From assembly GCF_008152325.1 (NCBI RefSeq), contig NZ_CP042243.1:62001-126000 (forward strand): a stretch of 64,000 nt of DNA, written 5' to 3'. The notes beneath the pieces are model-generated. The model was not told the DNA's origin. It worked only from the letters and a program-made list of their open reading frames with translations, and made no database searches. Position 1 is the first letter of the stretch; every line of letters starts with the position of its first letter. The translations under genes and the position numbers were made by a program. This stretch comes from Crassaminicella thermophila (GTDB lineage Bacteria; Bacillota; Clostridia; Peptostreptococcales; Thermotaleaceae). Below are positions 55,243-63,546 of the stretch, piece after piece.

Positions 55243-55271
55243 TTGACATATTATAAGAATGTTTGTATAAT
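55243..55271 (+). promoter_or_regulatory. sigma-A promoter of the NSS transporter T-box
   Basis: TTGACA (55243-55248), 17-bp spacer, TATAAT (55266-55271). Confidence 0.85.
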
Positions 55272-55299
55272 AAACACTAAATTGCGAAATTGAATGATT

Positions 55300-55606
55300 T
55301 TAAAGCGAAGACGGAGAGAAAAATACTATTTCTTTAACTACAGAGAGCTAACATTTGCTGAGAGTTAGCGTTAAAGTTAGTATATAATGATCACTCCTGA
55401 GCTGCTGATTCGAAAGGGTTGCTGAGTAGATGAGGATGGTTGCCACCAATATATGGCTAGGGTTCAAATGAATGTATATAATATGCATCTCATTTTGATC
55501 TGAAATAAGGCAATGCATTGCATTGTAAAGTAGGGTGGTACCGCGAAGATAATCTTTCGTCCCTATAAATGTTTGTTGAATATTTATAGGAATGAAAGAT
55601 TTTTTA
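55300..55606 (+). promoter_or_regulatory. T-box riboswitch upstream of NSS transporter, probable specifier ATC (Ile)
   Basis: The canonical core AGGGTGGTACCGCG is at 55532-55545. A terminator AATCTTTCGTCCCTATAAAT with its partner ending AAAGATT and T6 follows (55551-55606). Stem I pairs GGAG/CTCC below and ATACTA/TAGTAT above; the 3' side of the loop is AUAAUGAUCA, so by analogy to the serA T-box in this window the codon is ATC (55390-55392) before a purine. ATG (Met) is the alternative. Confidence 0.9.
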
Positions 55607-55717
55607 TATTGAAAAGAGAATGCGCATTCTAGTAAAAGCGAGTAAAGATTTTAATAATTGTCGAAATATTTCTACTATTAATCTATGTAAAATTTAAGAA
55701 AGGAAGGAAGACAAAAG

Positions 55718-57178
55718 ATGAAGAGAGATAGTTTTGGATCAAGATTAGGTATTTTAGCAGCCGCAGCAGGATCTGCTATAGGCTTAGGAAATATATGGAA
55801 ATTCCCTTTTATAACAGGACAAAATGGGGGAGCTGCATTTATTTTAGTTTATTTATTATGTATTGCATTGATAGGGCTTCCTGTTATGCTATCTGAGTTT
55901 GTATTAGGTAGAAAAACCCAAGCAAATGCAGCGGGTGCTTTTAAGGCAATAGAGCAAGATAAGCCTTGGCATTTATCAGGATATATAGCAATAGCTACAG
56001 CGTTTATTATTTTATCTTATTATGCAATGATTGCAGGTTGGATTTTTTCATATATAGGTAGAGCAGCAACAGGAAAGTTGATGACTATAGCACCAGAACA
56101 GTTAGGAGATTATTTTGGAAGTATTATTGGAAGTAATGTAGAACCTATGGTTTGTACATTTTTAGTAGTTGCATTAACAGCTTTTATGGTTATGTCAGGG
56201 GTTAAGGATGGTATAGAAAAATATAGTAAAATATTAATGCCTGTTTTATTAGTAATATTAGTAGGACTTATGATTCGCTCTGTAACTTTAGATGATGCTT
56301 CAAAAGGATTAGAATTCTTATTTAAACCAGATTTTTCAAAGCTAACTACAAGTGGAGTACTTGAGGCCTTAGGACATGCTTTTTATTCTTTAAGCTTAGG
56401 TATGGGAATTATTTTAACTTATGGTAGTTATATTAACAAAAAGGAAAATATATTAAAATTAGCCCTTCAAGTAACTATTGCAGATACATTAATTGCTCTA
56501 ATGGCAGGAATTGTTATTTTCCCAGCAGTATTTGCATATGGATTTAAGCCAGATGCAGGACCAGGACTAATATTTATTACATTGCCAGCAGTTTTTCAAG
56601 AAATGCCTTTTGGAGCTCTATTTGAAACATTATTTTTCTTGCTTGTAGGGATTGCAGCATTAACATCTACTATTTCACTTTTAGAGGTAGTTGTTGCATT
56701 TGTTACAGAACAGTTTAATATAGCAAGAAAGAAAGCAACTATTTTATTAGCTTTAGCTATTTATTTACTATCCATTCCGAGTACATTATCCTTTGGAATG
56801 TGGAGTGGTATCAAAATGTTTGGAGGAAAAACATTCTTTGATTTATTTGACTTTGTAGCATCGAATATATCTTTACCGCTAGGTGGAATATTGGTATGTA
56901 TCTTTGTAGGATGGATATGGGGTACTGAAAATGCAGTTAAAGAGATTACAAGCAATGGATTATATGTATTTAAATATAATGGATTATATGATTTTATCAT
57001 TAAATTTTTAGCTCCTGCTGCAATTATTGTGATTTTCCTAAATTCTACAGGATTACTAAGTACAGTTTTAGCATCTGATCAATTAGGTTCTTTTGTATTT
57101 GCAGGAGTAGGAGCACTTCTTTTTGTTGGATTAGTTTTTATAAGCAGAAGAAGTAGAATGAAAAAAGCAAATTTTTAG
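55718..57178 (+). CDS. sodium-dependent transporter, NSS (SNF) family
   Basis: A 486-residue LeuT-fold symporter with about eleven to twelve membrane segments. It begins SRLGILAAAAGSAIGLGNIWKFPFITGQNGGAAFILVY (the TM1 Na+-site region) and shows SLGMGIILTYGSYI in TM6. NSS members import amino acids with Na+. The T-box makes expression respond to an uncharged tRNA, read here tentatively as tRNA-Ile, so a branched-chain or related amino acid is the likely substrate. SD AAGGAAGGAAG before ATG 55718. Confidence 0.93.
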   Translation: MKRDSFGSRLGILAAAAGSAIGLGNIWKFPFITGQNGGAAFILVYLLCIALIGLPVMLSEFVLGRKTQANAAGAFKAIEQDKPWHLSGYIAIATAFIILSYYAMIAGWIFSYIGRAATGKLMTIAPEQLGDYFGSIIGSNVEPMVCTFLVVALTAFMVMSGVKDGIEKYSKILMPVLLVILVGLMIRSVTLDDASKGLEFLFKPDFSKLTTSGVLEALGHAFYSLSLGMGIILTYGSYINKKENILKLALQVTIADTLIALMAGIVIFPAVFAYGFKPDAGPGLIFITLPAVFQEMPFGALFETLFFLLVGIAALTSTISLLEVVVAFVTEQFNIARKKATILLALAIYLLSIPSTLSFGMWSGIKMFGGKTFFDLFDFVASNISLPLGGILVCIFVGWIWGTENAVKEITSNGLYVFKYNGLYDFIIKFLAPAAIIVIFLNSTGLLSTVLASDQLGSFVFAGVGALLFVGLVFISRRSRMKKANF

Positions 57179-57181
57179 TAT

Positions 57182-57223
57182 AAAAAAGCCCCTCGCTCTT
57201 TTCTAGGAGCAAGGAGCTTTTTT
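57182..57223 (+). terminator. terminator of the NSS gene
   Basis: AAAAAGCCCCTCGCTC pairs with GAGCAAGGAGCTTTTTT, with a mismatch. Confidence 0.85.
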
Positions 57224-57262
57224 GTTTGAACTGTTATTAATTATATGATAAAATGACCTTAG

Positions 57263-57289
57263 TTGACATCGAAAGAGTCAAACTATAAT
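57263..57289 (+). promoter_or_regulatory. probable promoter of the panG-like/panB leader
   Basis: TTGACA (57263-57268) and TATAAT (57284-57289) with a short 15-bp spacer; AGTTGAC and GTCAAACT form an imperfect inverted repeat across it. Confidence 0.55.
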
Positions 57290-57299
57290 TTTTTTTAAA

Positions 57300-57451
57300 A
57301 ATGAATAAAGGAAATAACGTATTTTGCACTGATCCATTGGACAGGGACGAAAGAAGTTATTAGCGAAATTGAGCTTGAAAAAGATCAATGATTATGTTAA
57401 TTTGTACTTTACACCCTTTTTGTGTCTAATTGGATACAAAAAGGGTTTTTT
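57300..57451 (+). promoter_or_regulatory. leader RNA with terminator (pan-motif-like candidate)
   Basis: The leader has AATAAC...GTTATT (57315-57361) enclosing CTGATCCATTGGACAG (57331-57346), a stem with a single bulged A (CTG/CAG, TCC/GGA), and then a strong terminator ACCCTTTTTGTGTC/GATACAAAAAGGGT plus T-run (57413-57451). The pan RNA motif known upstream of panB/panC genes has bulged A residues in a stem-loop, so this may be a member; I cannot run a covariance search. Confidence 0.5.
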
Positions 57452-57467
57452 GATTGGGAGTGATAAT

Positions 57468-58334
57468 TTGAAAATAGGATTTATTGGGGCAGGGAAAGTA
57501 GGAACAGCATTTGGTATATATTTAAAGAATAATGGTTTTGAAGTTTGTGGATATTATAGTAAAACATTTGCATCAGCACAACAGGCTGCAATGCTAACTA
57601 ATAGTAAAGCGGTTGTTTGCGTAGATGAAATAGTAAATACTTCAGAAATATTATTTATTACTACAAGTGATGATGCAATTGAAAAGGTTTGCAATGATTT
57701 AGCGCAAAAAAATCTACTTCATAAAGGACAAATAATTGTGCATATGAGTGGAGCAGCTTCTTCAAATATTTTAAGGGAAGCAAAGAAAAAAGGCTGTTTT
57801 ATTTATTCTATGCATCCACTGCAAGCTTTTGCAGATATAGAAAAAGCTGTAGAAGATTTAAAAAGTACAGTATTTAGTATTGAAGGTGATCAAGAAAAAT
57901 TTGAAGTAATGGAAAATATTTTAAAAAAGCTTGGAAATACTTATTTTAAGTTAACACAAGAGCAAAAGAGTATATATCACATGACAGCCTGTGTTGTATC
58001 TAACTATCTGGTTACACTAATGGATTATGGATTATCTTTATTTTTATCTATTGGTATTGATGAAGAGGAAGGATATAAAGCTTTATATCCTCTTATAGAA
58101 GGAACAATCAAAAATATTTATAATTTAGGAACAAAAAATGCTTTAACAGGACCTATTGCAAGAGGAGATATAGGAACTGTACAAAAGCATATTGAGGCAC
58201 TTAAAAATATAAAACCTGATTGCTTGGAGTTTTATAAATTTTTGGGATTAAAAACAGCTGAATTGGCTGAAAAAAAAGATATTAATAACAAAGAGAAGTT
58301 AGAAGAATTAAAAAATATTTTAAAAGAGGTGTAA
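57468..58334 (+). CDS. Rossmann/DUF2520 reductase, probable ketopantoate reductase PanG-like
   Basis: A 288-residue protein with an N-terminal Rossmann domain (KIGFIGAGKVGTAFGIYLKNNGFEVCGYYS) and C-terminal DUF2520 helices (YHMTACVVSNYLVTLMDYGLSLFLSIG, GPIARGDIGTV). TTG 57468 is chosen (GGGAGTG upstream); the in-frame TTG at 57369 lies inside the leader. Proteins of this type in pan operons are ketopantoate reductases in some bacteria; being directly before panB supports this. Reaction: ketopantoate to pantoate with NADPH (inferred). Confidence 0.8.
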   Translation: MKIGFIGAGKVGTAFGIYLKNNGFEVCGYYSKTFASAQQAAMLTNSKAVVCVDEIVNTSEILFITTSDDAIEKVCNDLAQKNLLHKGQIIVHMSGAASSNILREAKKKGCFIYSMHPLQAFADIEKAVEDLKSTVFSIEGDQEKFEVMENILKKLGNTYFKLTQEQKSIYHMTACVVSNYLVTLMDYGLSLFLSIGIDEEEGYKALYPLIEGTIKNIYNLGTKNALTGPIARGDIGTVQKHIEALKNIKPDCLEFYKFLGLKTAELAEKKDINNKEKLEELKNILKEV

Positions 58335-58338
58335 TTAA

Positions 58339-59172
58339 ATGGCAAAAAAATTTACTGTAAGTTCATTTCAAAAGGCAAAAAAAGATGGAAATAAGATTTC
58401 TATGCTTACTGCATATGATTATTCTACAGCAAAGCTTTTAGACGAAGCAGGTGTAGATAGTTTATTAGTTGGAGATTCTTTAGGGATGGTAATGTTAGGA
58501 TATGAAAATACTTTGCAGGTAACAATAGAAGATATGATTCATCACTGTAGAGCTGTTTCAAGAGGTGTAAAACGTGCTATGGTTATAGGTGATATGCCAT
58601 TTTTATCATATCATGTAACAGTTGAGGATAGTGTCAGAAATGCAGGAAGATTGATTCAAGAGGGAGGAGCTCATGCAGTAAAGCTTGAAGGTGGAAGTGA
58701 TGTTATTGATCAGGTAAGAGCTATTGTAAGGGCACAGATTCCTGTAATTGGTCATTTGGGACTTACACCTCAATCAATAAATGTGTTTGGAGGATTTAAG
58801 GTACAAGGAAAAAGTGAAGAGGCAGCAAGAAAAATTATCGAAGATGCAATGTTACTACAAGATGCAGGAGTATTTGCAATTGTTTTAGAATGTGTTCCTG
58901 AAAAACTTGCAAAACTTATTAGTGAAAAACTCGATATTCCTACAATTGGTATTGGAGCTGGAAAGTATTGTGATGGACAAGTTTTAGTAACACAAGATAT
59001 GTTAGGAATGTACACAGATTTTACACCTAAGTTTGTAAAAAAATATGCTAATTTAAATGAAGAGATTATTTCTGCTACAAAAGCTTATATAAATGAAATG
59101 AAAGAATGTGCTTTTCCTAGCAAAGAGCATACCTTCCATATTGACGATGAAGTGATTGAAAAGTTATATTAG
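58339..59172 (+). CDS. panB: 3-methyl-2-oxobutanoate hydroxymethyltransferase
   Basis: A 277-residue TIM-barrel enzyme that makes ketopantoate from ketoisovalerate and methylene-THF. Key motifs: [68 protein letters not shown] and [23 protein letters not shown] 58339 follows the reductase stop by 4 bases with AAAGAGGTG as SD. panC and panD are absent from this window, so pantoate-beta-alanine ligation is coded elsewhere or beta-alanine route differs. Confidence 0.96.
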   Translation: MAKKFTVSSFQKAKKDGNKISMLTAYDYSTAKLLDEAGVDSLLVGDSLGMVMLGYENTLQVTIEDMIHHCRAVSRGVKRAMVIGDMPFLSYHVTVEDSVRNAGRLIQEGGAHAVKLEGGSDVIDQVRAIVRAQIPVIGHLGLTPQSINVFGGFKVQGKSEEAARKIIEDAMLLQDAGVFAIVLECVPEKLAKLISEKLDIPTIGIGAGKYCDGQVLVTQDMLGMYTDFTPKFVKKYANLNEEIISATKAYINEMKECAFPSKEHTFHIDDEVIEKLY

Positions 59173-59178
59173 GTATTT

Positions 59179-59216
59179 AAAAGTCTTCCTTTTAATCTTT
59201 AAAAGGAAGACTTTTT
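59179..59216. terminator. convergent terminator, panB / response regulator
   Basis: AAAAGTCTTCCTTTT/AAAAGGAAGACTTTTT; the leftward stop lies in it. Confidence 0.88.
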
Positions 59217-59899
59217 ATATGTTTAAGATATTTTGGCTCAAATATATATCCTACACTCCTGACGGATTTGATATAAGTATTATTTCCTAGTTTATCTCTT
59301 AATCTTTTTACGTATTTTGTAACTGTATTATCACCGTATAATTCACTTTCCCATACATGATTTAAAATTTGTTTTCTGGTTAAAGCAATGTATGAATTGT
59401 CAACAAAATATAGCAATAACTTAAATTCTGTTGATGATAAATTAAGTTCTTCTCCATTTTTTAACACCTTGTAAGCATCTTTATGAATTTGTATATCATC
59501 AAATTGAATAATATTTTTTTCTTTAGAAAGTTTATTATATTCACTATGACGTCTTATATTTGCCTTTACTCTAGCAACAAGTTCTATAGGATCAAAAGGT
59601 TTTGTTATGTAGTCATCTGCACCTACTCCTAAACCTAATATTTTATCAGCTTGACTAGAATTTGCACTAAGAAAAAGGATGGGAACATTACTTTTTTTTC
59701 TTATATTTTTACATGTTTCAATACCATTTAACTGAGACATATTAATATCTAATATAATTAGTTGGATAGAATCATCTAATCGAGCAAGGGCATCTTTTCC
59801 GCTAAAGGCAGGTATAACTTGAATCTGATAGATTTTCATAAATTCAGAAATCATTTTTACAATTTTTTTTTCATCATCTACAACCATGATTTTGCACAT
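59192..59899 (-). CDS. OmpR-family response regulator
   Basis: A 235-residue regulator: receiver with MVVDDEKK, LIILDINMSQLNG (phospho-Asp) and a lysine in YITKPFDPIELVARV; winged-helix effector with LSSTEFKLLLYF, VWESELYGDNTVTKYVKRLRDKLGN and SVRSVGYIF. ATG 59899 behind AGGGGAGG is preferred to an in-frame ATG 24 bases upstream. It is divergent from the YjiH-like gene; the Cache kinase at 61523 is the nearest histidine kinase and a possible partner. Confidence 0.93.
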   Translation of the reverse strand: MCKIMVVDDEKKIVKMISEFMKIYQIQVIPAFSGKDALARLDDSIQLIILDINMSQLNGIETCKNIRKKSNVPILFLSANSSQADKILGLGVGADDYITKPFDPIELVARVKANIRRHSEYNKLSKEKNIIQFDDIQIHKDAYKVLKNGEELNLSSTEFKLLLYFVDNSYIALTRKQILNHVWESELYGDNTVTKYVKRLRDKLGNNTYIKSVRSVGYIFEPKYLKHIKSLPFKD

Positions 59900-60094
59900 A
59901 GAAAAACCTCCCCTTTTTATCATAACATATCTAAAAAATATAATCGATAAGATCTATTTAAATAAGGAAATAAATATTTTTGAATTGTGACAAAATGGTG
60001 ACAAATGAATGGGAAGATGATGAATAGTTCAAAAATTCTAAAAAAAATTGATATATTAATAATAGATAATAGCAGAAAAAGGGAGGTTATTTCA

Positions 60095-61408
60095 TTGGAA
60101 AAGACAAAAAAACAACAAATTATAAGTGCAAGTAATATTATGAAATTTATTTTTTTCAGTGCAATTGGTATTTTTATGTTTTTTATCCCTATCAGTGTAG
60201 GCCAAAAATCTACAATCCCTATTGATCATATTGTTACAGCTATTAAGACCTATTTTTCATCAGTAGTACCTATTTATGCATTTATTGTCGTTATTTTAGG
60301 AGGAATAAGGCCATTTATCAATAAAACATGGAACAAAGATGGTGTTACAATTGCTTTTTCCATTTTAAAATTCTTAGGAATTATTGTTGGCGTAATGGCG
60401 TATTTTCAATTTGGACCTGCTTGGTTATTTGAAAAAGACATGGTACCATTTTTGTTTAATAAACTTGTAATACCTGTAGGATTAATTGTACCAATTGGTT
60501 CAGTATTCCTTTCTTTTCTTGTAGGATATGGTCTTTTAGAGTTTATCGGTGTATTAATGAGACCTGTTATGAAGCCAATATGGAAAACTCCTGGAAGATC
60601 AGCTGTTGATGCAGTAGCTTCTTTTGTGGGAAGTTACTCAATTGGTCTTTTGATTACAAACCGCGTATTTAAAGAAGGAAAATATACAATAAAAGAAGCG
60701 TGTATTATTGCAACAGGATTTTCTACAGTATCAGCTACTTTTATGATTATAGTAGCAAAAACTTTAGGACTTATGGATGTTTGGAACCTATATTTTTGGA
60801 CTACATTGATTATTACTTTTATTGTGACGGCAATTACTGTAAGAATCAAGCCATTAAGAAGTAAAAGTGATACTTATATAACGGAAAAAGGAGATCCAGA
60901 ACCTCAATTAGAAGGAAACCTACTGAATAATGCATTCAATGAAGGTTTAAAGGCTGCAGAACAATCTGTTTCTTTAGGAAAAAATATTATGGATAATCTT
61001 AAAGATGGATTTGCTATGGCTATGGGTATATTGCCTTCCATACTTTCAGTAGGATTATTAGGTTTAATATTAGCAAAATATACACCTGTCTTTGATATAA
61101 TAGGATATATTTTCTATCCATTTACTCTTTTGTTAAGAATCCCAGAGCCTATGTTAGCAGCAAAAGCTGCTGCTGTTGAAGTAGCAGAAATGTTTTTACC
61201 TGCTTTACTTGTAACAGGTGCACCAATGGTTACAAAGTTTGTTATTGGGATTGTATCAGTATCATCTGTGTTGTTCTTTTCAGCATCTATACCATGTATT
61301 CTATCAACAGAGATTCCAATAACGATTACAGAAATATTAATAATATGGATTGAAAGGACTATTTTTACATTATTGCTGGCAGCTCCAGTTGCACTGTTTT
61401 TATTCTAA
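60095..61408 (+). CDS. YjiH-family membrane protein with nucleoside-recognition (Gate) domains
   Basis: A 437-residue polytopic protein (about ten segments). The region LMRPVMKPIWKTPGRSAVDAVASFVGSYSIGLLITNRVFKEGKYTIKEACIIATGFSTVS is the Gate/nucleoside-recognition signature and the second half repeats it (EVAEMFLPALLVTGAPMVTKFVIGIVSVSSVLFF). Start TTG 60095 with GGGAGG upstream is preferred over the earlier in-frame ATGs. Substrate unknown; homologues are often near peptidases or regulators. Confidence 0.88.
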   Translation: MEKTKKQQIISASNIMKFIFFSAIGIFMFFIPISVGQKSTIPIDHIVTAIKTYFSSVVPIYAFIVVILGGIRPFINKTWNKDGVTIAFSILKFLGIIVGVMAYFQFGPAWLFEKDMVPFLFNKLVIPVGLIVPIGSVFLSFLVGYGLLEFIGVLMRPVMKPIWKTPGRSAVDAVASFVGSYSIGLLITNRVFKEGKYTIKEACIIATGFSTVSATFMIIVAKTLGLMDVWNLYFWTTLIITFIVTAITVRIKPLRSKSDTYITEKGDPEPQLEGNLLNNAFNEGLKAAEQSVSLGKNIMDNLKDGFAMAMGILPSILSVGLLGLILAKYTPVFDIIGYIFYPFTLLLRIPEPMLAAKAAAVEVAEMFLPALLVTGAPMVTKFVIGIVSVSSVLFFSASIPCILSTEIPITITEILIIWIERTIFTLLLAAPVALFLF

Positions 61409-61453
61409 ATATGGCGAAGATTCAAGAAATTTAATAGAGTGGTGTGATATAAT

Positions 61454-61498
61454 AAAAGGTATATATCTTCAAATAAGTTTGAATATATATACCTTTTA
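61454..61498 (+). terminator. hairpin between yjiH-like gene and sensor kinase
   Basis: AAAAGGTATATAT/ATATATACCTTTT around a 16-base loop, then AATATTTTT. Confidence 0.7.
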
Positions 61499-61522
61499 AT
61501 ATTTTTGAAAAAGAGGTGGAGT

Positions 61523-63418
61523 ATGAGCCTAAAAAAAAGAATTACCTTAACTATATGTTCTATCACTATTTTTTTGCTTATACTTTTGAGTTTTATTGTA
61601 TATACTCGGTCGGCATCCATTTTAAATGATGATGCTAGAAATTATATGGTATCTCAGCTAGAAAGAGTGCAAGAAAATATTGACTTATTAATAAAAAATA
61701 ATGAATTGGAAACACAAGCCCTTGCGCTCAATCAAAAAACTATTGCATTTATGGAAAATAAAGTAAGTGTTCGTTATATGAATCATTTTTTAATAGAAGA
61801 AATGAGAAAGAAAAATGAAAGGTATCATCACTATATGGATCTTTTTATTTTAAATAATGATGGAAGGATTGTAGCTACTTGTATGCCAGAAGCAATGCAT
61901 TTAGATTTATCTACAAGAGCGTATTTTATAAAGGCATCTCAAATAAAAGATACTGTTGTGAGTGATATATTAAGAGCAAGATCAGATCAGTCATTAATTG
62001 TTATCACTGTAAGCCCTATAAGGAATTTAAAAGATGAAGTGCTAGGTTATGCGGGTATTGCAATAAAGGCAGGATATTTTTCAAATATTGCAAGGGACTT
62101 GAAACTGGGAAAAACAGGGTACTATGCCATTGTAGATGCAAACAATATGATTCTTTTCCATCCTAAAAAAGAATTAATCGGTAATAAATCAATTTATGAA
62201 ATGACAGAAAAGATTCTTATGAATGTTAATAGAAAAGATATAAATATCGTGGAAAAAACCATATTTAAAAATAATCAATCAAAAGAACTGCAAATATATA
62301 AACTGATGAAAAGTAAAAATTGGATTTTGATTGCATCTCTTTCTGAGAAAGAAATGTATGAAAAATCAAAAGAACTTTTGATTTATGTAGCATCCGTAGG
62401 GCTTATTGTAATTTTCATTTCAATTATTATGGGTATATATATATCAAATAGAATAGCTGTTCCAATTGTAGCCATAACGAATTACATTAATAAAGCTGCA
62501 AATGGAAATTCGAGAATAGAAAAATCTATCTATCAATCGATTCAAAGTTTACGTGAAGAAGAGCTTCTGAATGTAAATAGCGAAAAAGAGCAAAATTCAA
62601 GGGATGAGATTCGTAACTTAAAAACATCATTAAAAAATATGAAAGCTTATTTAACATCTATGCTTTATAAGTTTGAATCTGAAAGCAAAGAACTTATAAA
62701 AACTTCTCAGGATCTAACAAAGAAAATAGAAGATTTATCATCAAGAACTGCCGATTTTATTTCTATACTTTCCCATGATTTAAAAACATCTATTACCCTG
62801 ATTAAAGGTTATGCAAGAGGATTGCATTCTGGGATTATAGAGGATGAAATAACCAAAAGACAGTTTTTAGAAGGGATTATTGGAGGGGTTGAAGATATAG
62901 AAAAAATAACCTGTGATATTTTAGATAATGCGTATGAAGCCCAGTGTAGTAAAAAATTCAACAAGAAGAAAATTATGGTTAAAGATTTCACAAAGGAGTT
63001 ATTTCAAGAAGCAAAACAGTATGTAATCAATTCAAACCGAGTATTTGAAGGAGTTTATAAGGTAGATGAAGGGTATTTTTTTATAGAAGCAATAAAAATA
63101 AAAAGAGTATGGAATAATCTATTAAACAATGCGGTGAAGTATTCGGAAGAAGGTAGCAAGATTAATGTGTGTATCTGTGAGGAAGAAAAGAAGGTTCAAT
63201 TTAAAATAGCGGATGAAGGAATTGGAATTGATGAAAATGAGATGAATAATATTTTTGATATGTTCTATAGGGGAGATAATCATGTAAAAAAGGGTTATGG
63301 TCTTGGATTATTTATTTCAAAATCTATTATAGAAGCTCATAATGCAAAGCTTTATGTTAAATCACGATATAAAAAAGGTGCTACATTTTGGTTTTATTTA
63401 GATGTGGAAGATGAATAA
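61523..63418 (+). CDS. Cache-domain sensor histidine kinase
   Basis: A 631-residue kinase. TM1 at about 8-30, an extracytoplasmic dCache region (DLSTRAYFIKASQIKDTVVSDILRARSDQSLIVITVSPI, LGKTGYYAIVDANNMILFHP), TM2 near 290-312, HAMP-like segment, coiled coil, then HisKA with FISILSHDLKTSITLIKGYARGLHSG and HATPase with NNLLNNAVKYSEEG, IADEGIGIDENEMNNIFDMFYRG, GYGLGLFISKSI. ATG 61523 follows GAGGTGGAG. Small organic ligands are usual for Cache domains. The response regulator at 59192 is a likely partner. Confidence 0.92.
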   Translation: MSLKKRITLTICSITIFLLILLSFIVYTRSASILNDDARNYMVSQLERVQENIDLLIKNNELETQALALNQKTIAFMENKVSVRYMNHFLIEEMRKKNERYHHYMDLFILNNDGRIVATCMPEAMHLDLSTRAYFIKASQIKDTVVSDILRARSDQSLIVITVSPIRNLKDEVLGYAGIAIKAGYFSNIARDLKLGKTGYYAIVDANNMILFHPKKELIGNKSIYEMTEKILMNVNRKDINIVEKTIFKNNQSKELQIYKLMKSKNWILIASLSEKEMYEKSKELLIYVASVGLIVIFISIIMGIYISNRIAVPIVAITNYINKAANGNSRIEKSIYQSIQSLREEELLNVNSEKEQNSRDEIRNLKTSLKNMKAYLTSMLYKFESESKELIKTSQDLTKKIEDLSSRTADFISILSHDLKTSITLIKGYARGLHSGIIEDEITKRQFLEGIIGGVEDIEKITCDILDNAYEAQCSKKFNKKKIMVKDFTKELFQEAKQYVINSNRVFEGVYKVDEGYFFIEAIKIKRVWNNLLNNAVKYSEEGSKINVCICEEEKKVQFKIADEGIGIDENEMNNIFDMFYRGDNHVKKGYGLGLFISKSIIEAHNAKLYVKSRYKKGATFWFYLDVEDE

Positions 63419-63440
63419 TTTATTCAAAAGGCAAGCCGTT

Positions 63441-63484
63441 GGTAAGTGAGCATTTGTAATAGCAGTATGCGAATTTTTGATAAG
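63441..63484. repeat. copy of the GAGCAT...TGCGAATTTTT intergenic repeat
   Basis: GAGCATTTGTAATAGCAGTA then TGCGAATTTTTGATAAG parallels 46997-47034 with a few substitutions. Confidence 0.55.
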
Positions 63485-63546
63485 TAGAGGGAATAATATT
63501 TTGTAATCTAAACCTAAGGGCATAATATGATTAGGAGTTGAAATTT

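Noticed and set aside
57369-57467. N-terminal extension of the DUF2520 protein
   Set aside because: It would translate the leader terminator; the Rossmann motif starts at TTG 57468.
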